Part shown: piece by piece, positions 55,753 to 58,672 of the stretch
Layout: the number at the start of each line of letters is the position of its first letter
How positions within the stretch are numbered: the first letter of the stretch is position 1
DNA from: Streptomyces aureocirculatus
Lineage (GTDB): Bacteria; Actinomycetota; Actinomycetes; Streptomycetales; Streptomycetaceae
Assembly (NCBI RefSeq): GCF_000720475.1
Contig: NZ_JOAP01000051.1
Location: forward strand, 1 to 58,672
Length of the DNA stretch: 58,672 nt
Direction of reading: 5' to 3'
Position numbers and translations under genes: made by a program
The notes under the pieces: generated by a model
Told to the model about the DNA's origin: nothing
The model's database searches: none
The model's input: only the letters and a program-made list of their open reading frames with translations

Positions 55753-56940
55753 ATGTACCAGCGCACTCCTCCTCCCGGCCTCGCCGCCAGATCCGTCTCG
55801 GCGGGCAGTTCGGTGATCCGCGAAGCGCTCGCGCTGACCGGCCGCCCCGAGGTGATCTCCTTCGCGGGTGGGCTCCCCGCGTCGGAACTCCTCGACGTCG
55901 ACGGCATACGAGCGGCGTTCGACCAGGTGCTCAGCGCGTCCCCGCACCGCGCACTCCAGTACGCGACCACACAGGGCGACCCCGACCTCCGCGATGCCGT
56001 CGCCGGGCGTCTGTCCCGGCAGGGGCTGCCGAGCGGCGCGGACGACCTGGTGATCACCACGGGAGCGCAGCAGGCCCTGTCCCTCCTGGCGACCACGATC
56101 CTCGACCCCGGTGCCGTCGTGGCGGTGGAGAACCCCACCTACCTGGCCGCCCTCCAGTGCTTCGGCTACGCGGGCGCGCGCGTCGTCCCCGTACCGACCG
56201 ACGACCACGGCATCGTCGTCGACGCGCTGGCGGACGTCGTCGCCAGGGAACGCCCCCGGCTGCTCTATCTGGTACCCACCTTCCAGAACCCCACCGGGCA
56301 CACCCTCCCCGCGGAGCGCCGCCACGCCGTGGCCCGCCTCGCCGCCCGGCACGGCTTCTGGATCGCCGAGGACGATCCGTACGGCGAACTGCGGTTCCGC
56401 GGCGCACCGGTGCGCCCGATCGCGGCACGCCCCGAGGCCGCGGACCGCACGGTGCTCCTGGGGAGCCTCTCCAAGGTCCTCGCCCCCGGGCTGCGCCTCG
56501 GCTGGCTGCGCGCACCCGCGGCCCTGTCCCGTGCCTGTGTGCTGGCCAAGCAGGCCCTCGACCTGCACTCCTCCACGGTCGATCAGGCGGCTGCCGCACG
56601 GTATCTGACGACCCACGACCTGGACGCGCGGCTGGTGTCCGCGCGGGCCCTCTACCGGGAGCGGTGCGAGGCCATGCTCGGCTCGCTGCCGCGTGTCCTG
56701 CCGCCCGGCAGCACCTGGAGCCGCCCGGACGGCGGGATGTTCGTCTGGGTCCGACTGCCCGAGGGGTACGACGCCACGGCCCTGCTGCCCGCCGCCGTCG
56801 ACGCCGGTGTGGCCTATGTCCCCGGTGCCCCGTTCTTCACGGGGGCGGCCGACCCGGCCACCCTCCGTCTTTCCTTCTCCGCACACCGGCCGACCGAGAT
56901 CGCCGCCGGTATGGAGCGGCTGGCCGGCGTACTGCGCTGA
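55753..56940 (+). CDS. PLP-dependent aminotransferase (LysN/2-aminoadipate type)
   Basis: 395 residues from ATG 55753. Class I/II fold: VISFAGGLPASELLDVDGIR, YATTQGDPDLRDAVAGRLSR, VITTGAQQALSLLATTILDP, YLVPTFQNPTGHTLPAERRH, AEDDPYGELRFRG and the PLP lysine Lys241 in SLSKVLAPGLRLGWLR. The pattern fits LysN/ARO8-like enzymes that transaminate 2-oxoadipate and similar 2-oxo acids. It would convert the elongated 2-oxo acid into an amino acid for the NRPS that follows. 20 nt after the dehydrogenase gene. Confidence 0.9.
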   Translation: MYQRTPPPGLAARSVSAGSSVIREALALTGRPEVISFAGGLPASELLDVDGIRAAFDQVLSASPHRALQYATTQGDPDLRDAVAGRLSRQGLPSGADDLVITTGAQQALSLLATTILDPGAVVAVENPTYLAALQCFGYAGARVVPVPTDDHGIVVDALADVVARERPRLLYLVPTFQNPTGHTLPAERRHAVARLAARHGFWIAEDDPYGELRFRGAPVRPIAARPEAADRTVLLGSLSKVLAPGLRLGWLRAPAALSRACVLAKQALDLHSSTVDQAAAARYLTTHDLDARLVSARALYRERCEAMLGSLPRVLPPGSTWSRPDGGMFVWVRLPEGYDATALLPAAVDAGVAYVPGAPFFTGAADPATLRLSFSAHRPTEIAAGMERLAGVLR

Positions 56941-57006
56941 CGTCAGCCGCCGCTGCTCCGGGCCCCTCCGGCCTCTTTTTTGTCTCTTCCCTGCTCCTGC
57001 CTGTCC

Positions 57007-57060
57007 TTGTTCGTGCTGTTTGTGTCCTTTGTGCTGTTCGTGTTGTTCGTGTTGTTCGAG
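57007..57060 (+). repeat. Six degenerate 9-nt repeats directly before the NRPS start
   Basis: Units ttgttcgtg, ctgtttgtg, tcctttgtg, ctgttcgtg, ttgttcgtg, ttgttcgag at 57007-57060. The last unit supplies the first bases of GAGGGAG (57058-57064), the ribosome site of the NRPS gene. The whole stretch 56970-57060 is T/C-rich and A-poor on the plus strand. Confidence 0.85.
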
Positions 57061-57073
57061 GGAGTTGAACGTC

Positions 57074-58672
57074 GTGCGTTCCATCGGTGTGTCGCAAACA
57101 CAGGAAAGTCTCTGGCTGGCTCAGAAACTCGCGCCCGAGGTGCCCAACGCGGTGGCTTCGAGGTGGCTCATCGAGGGCCCGGTGGACGCGGAGCTGCTGT
57201 GCACGGCCTTGCGCACGGTCTTCCGTGAGTACGCGGCGGCCCGGGTCAACTTCCGCCAGGACGGGGAGGAGTTGCGGCAGGTGGTCCGGGAGGACGACGT
57301 CGACGCGTGGAGCCCCGAGTTCCACGACGTGAGCGCCGCCGACGATCCCGAGGCGGCCGGACGGGACCGCGCCGAGGTGATCGAGCGGCATCCCTACGAC
57401 TTGGAGCACGACCTCCTGTTCCGCGCGGGGGTCGTCCGGCTTTCCGCGTCACGTCATCTGCTGGTCCTCGCGGCCCACCACATCGTCGCCGACGGCTACA
57501 CCGTGCTCCGCCTCCTGTCGCCGCGGACGGCCGCGTGCTACACGGCGCTCCTGCACGGCACCCCGGTCCCCGAGGCGGCGCCGGGCACCCCCGAGCTGAT
57601 TTACGAGGAGGACCTGCGCCACCGCGCCTCGCCGCAGTTCACGCAGGACGCCGCCTTCTGGCGCACCCACCTCCAAGACGCGCCCGAGGCCGTGCGGATC
57701 CCGGGCGAGCGCGGCACGGGACGACCGGCCGTGCTGCACCACACGGTGGCCGTGCCCAAGCAGGACGTCGACGCGTGGTCCGAGGCGGCCAGGGCCGTCA
57801 AGGTGTCGCTGCCCGCCTTCCTGACCGCGGCGTCCACCGTGTTCTTCCGGCACCTCGGCGGGCGCGAGGACTTCACGTTCTCCGCTCCGGCGCTCGGCCG
57901 CACGGACGCCACGCGGTCCGTCTACTGCTCGCAGGCGACCATCCTGCCCGTACGGGTGTACGCACCGCTCTCGATGCCGGTCGCCGACCTCGCGCGGTCC
58001 CTCTCCGAGGAGTTGGGGCAGGTGCGTGAGCACTCGGCGTTCCAGGTCACGGACGTACGTGCGGCAGCGGGGACAGCCGATTCCGGTTCGGTCTCCGGCC
58101 CCTTCGGCACCTCACTCAACATCCTCCCCTTCGTCGCACCGCTCGACTTCGCCGGTGCGACGGCGCGCCTTCAGCCCGGCTCTCCGTGGGGTGCGATCGA
58201 CGACCTGCAGTGCGCCATCTACTACGACGGCCGCGCACGGGACGACCTGCACGTCCGTGTGGACGCCAACAGCACGCTGTACAGCGCCGACGACACGCGG
58301 CGGTTCGCCGACACGCTCATCGCCTTCGTCAAGGCCGTGGCGCGGGACCCGCACGCCGTGGTCGGCGCGGTGGACGTGCTGGGACCGGGTGAGCGGGAGT
58401 TGGTGCTGCGGGGCGGCGTCGACGCGACTGCGCCGACGGCACCGATGTCACCGGGCGTCGGGGGGACCGTGGGTGAGCTGTTCGCGCGGCGGGTGGCGGA
58501 GGCTCCGGGCGCGGTGGCCGTGGTGTGCGGGGAACAGCGGTTCACGTACGCGGAGCTGGATGCCCGGGCGGAGCGGCTCGCGGTCGAGCTCGTCGGGCGT
58601 GGGGTGGGTCCGGAGAGCGTGGTGGCCGTGGTGCTGCCGCGCACGGCGGACCTGGTGGCGGCCCTGCTGGGC
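57074..58672 (+). CDS. Non-ribosomal peptide synthetase, 5' part (condensation domain and start of adenylation domain)
   Basis: Open from GTG 57074 (GAGGGAG 9 nt upstream) to the right edge, 533 codons, no stop. Residues from about 5 to 445 are a condensation domain: VSQTQESLWLAQKLAPEVPN, catalytic HHIVADG at 135-141 (His136), TRSVYCSQATILPVRV, GTSLNILPFVAP and YYDGRARDDLHVRVDANSTL. Then TVGELFARRVAEAPGAVAVV, CGEQRFTYAELDARAERL and VAVVLPRTADLVAALLG start an adenylation domain. A condensation domain at the very N-terminus suggests either N-acylation of the first residue (lipo- or polyketide-type starter) or receipt of a peptide from another NRPS. The A-domain specificity code lies outside the window. 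Confidence 0.93.
   Translation, partial: MRSIGVSQTQESLWLAQKLAPEVPNAVASRWLIEGPVDAELLCTALRTVFREYAAARVNFRQDGEELRQVVREDDVDAWSPEFHDVSAADDPEAAGRDRAEVIERHPYDLEHDLLFRAGVVRLSASRHLLVLAAHHIVADGYTVLRLLSPRTAACYTALLHGTPVPEAAPGTPELIYEEDLRHRASPQFTQDAAFWRTHLQDAPEAVRIPGERGTGRPAVLHHTVAVPKQDVDAWSEAARAVKVSLPAFLTAASTVFFRHLGGREDFTFSAPALGRTDATRSVYCSQATILPVRVYAPLSMPVADLARSLSEELGQVREHSAFQVTDVRAAAGTADSGSVSGPFGTSLNILPFVAPLDFAGATARLQPGSPWGAIDDLQCAIYYDGRARDDLHVRVDANSTLYSADDTRRFADTLIAFVKAVARDPHAVVGAVDVLGPGERELVLRGGVDATAPTAPMSPGVGGTVGELFARRVAEAPGAVAVVCGEQRFTYAELDARAERLAVELVGRGVGPESVVAVVLPRTADLVAALLG

Noticed and set aside
51434..56940. Cassette as part of a phosphonate (FR-900098/phosphinothricin-like) pathway
   Set aside because: Those pathways use similar synthase/aconitase/dehydrogenase steps, but no phosphoenolpyruvate mutase or other phosphonate gene is in the window, so I do not claim it.

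Overview
This window is high-GC actinomycete DNA, almost certainly from a Streptomyces chromosome. Evidence: strong G/C bias at third codon positions, frequent GTG/TTG starts, ATGA/GTGA gene overlaps, an SsgA-like sporulation protein, several sigma/anti-sigma regulators, many Tat-type secreted proteins, and the GlgE-pathway gene order. I see no rRNA, tRNA, CRISPR array, transposase or phage gene. 

Layout. (1) 1-3901: end of a maltosyl-glucan (GlgE) pathway operon: treS 3' end, maltokinase, and a branching-enzyme gene that is broken by an internal deletion with frameshift. (2) 3987-6716: small ORF, a SigB-type sigma factor that has lost its middle (end of region 2 and region 3), a small basic protein, and a divergent HxlR regulator/NADP-dependent oxidoreductase pair. 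(3) 6752-8893: leftward operon of a HemK2-like methyltransferase, a CDGSH iron-sulfur protein and a haem-oxygenase-like di-iron enzyme. (4) 9361-14607: secreted proteins, a metallo-beta-lactamase lactonase, ANTAR, VOC, a GlsB-like membrane protein, and a double-GNAT protein. (5) 14800-18570: three-subunit molybdenum hydroxylase (PaoABC/YagTSR type). (6) 18700-22568: sigK, anti-sigK, a membrane molybdopterin oxidoreductase and a fasciclin lipoprotein, with the same promoter-like motif before sigK and before the oxidoreductase. (7) 22807-26268: beta-carbonic anhydrase, Fur-family regulator and divergent katG. (8) 26490-29466: SsgA-like protein, an M50-like membrane protein without its catalytic HExxH, an amidinotransferase and a DUF6480 protein. 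(9) 29697-37533: narGHJI nitrate reductase and a TDT-family transporter gene interrupted by an in-frame TGA. (10) 37579-47909: YciO/Sua5 protein, small exported peptide, GDPD, GNAT, glutaminase, amidase, WYL regulator, FAD-linked oxidase, M20 peptidase. (11) 47952-58672: MurJ-like flippase and the left part of a biosynthetic cluster: type III PKS, then a four-enzyme alpha-keto-acid elongation cassette (homocitrate/isopropylmalate-synthase-like, aconitase-like with fused swivel domain, isopropylmalate/isocitrate-dehydrogenase-like, PLP aminotransferase), then an NRPS that runs off the window. 

How parts work together. The right-edge cassette is arranged to lengthen a 2-oxo acid by one carbon, transaminate it to a non-proteinogenic amino acid, and feed it to the NRPS; this is the best candidate for a new system, with the sigK locus and the methyltransferase/CDGSH/di-iron operon next. 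Three genes (branching enzyme, SigB-like sigma, TDT transporter) look damaged. Short tandem duplications are scattered through the window, four of them at or just after stop codons.
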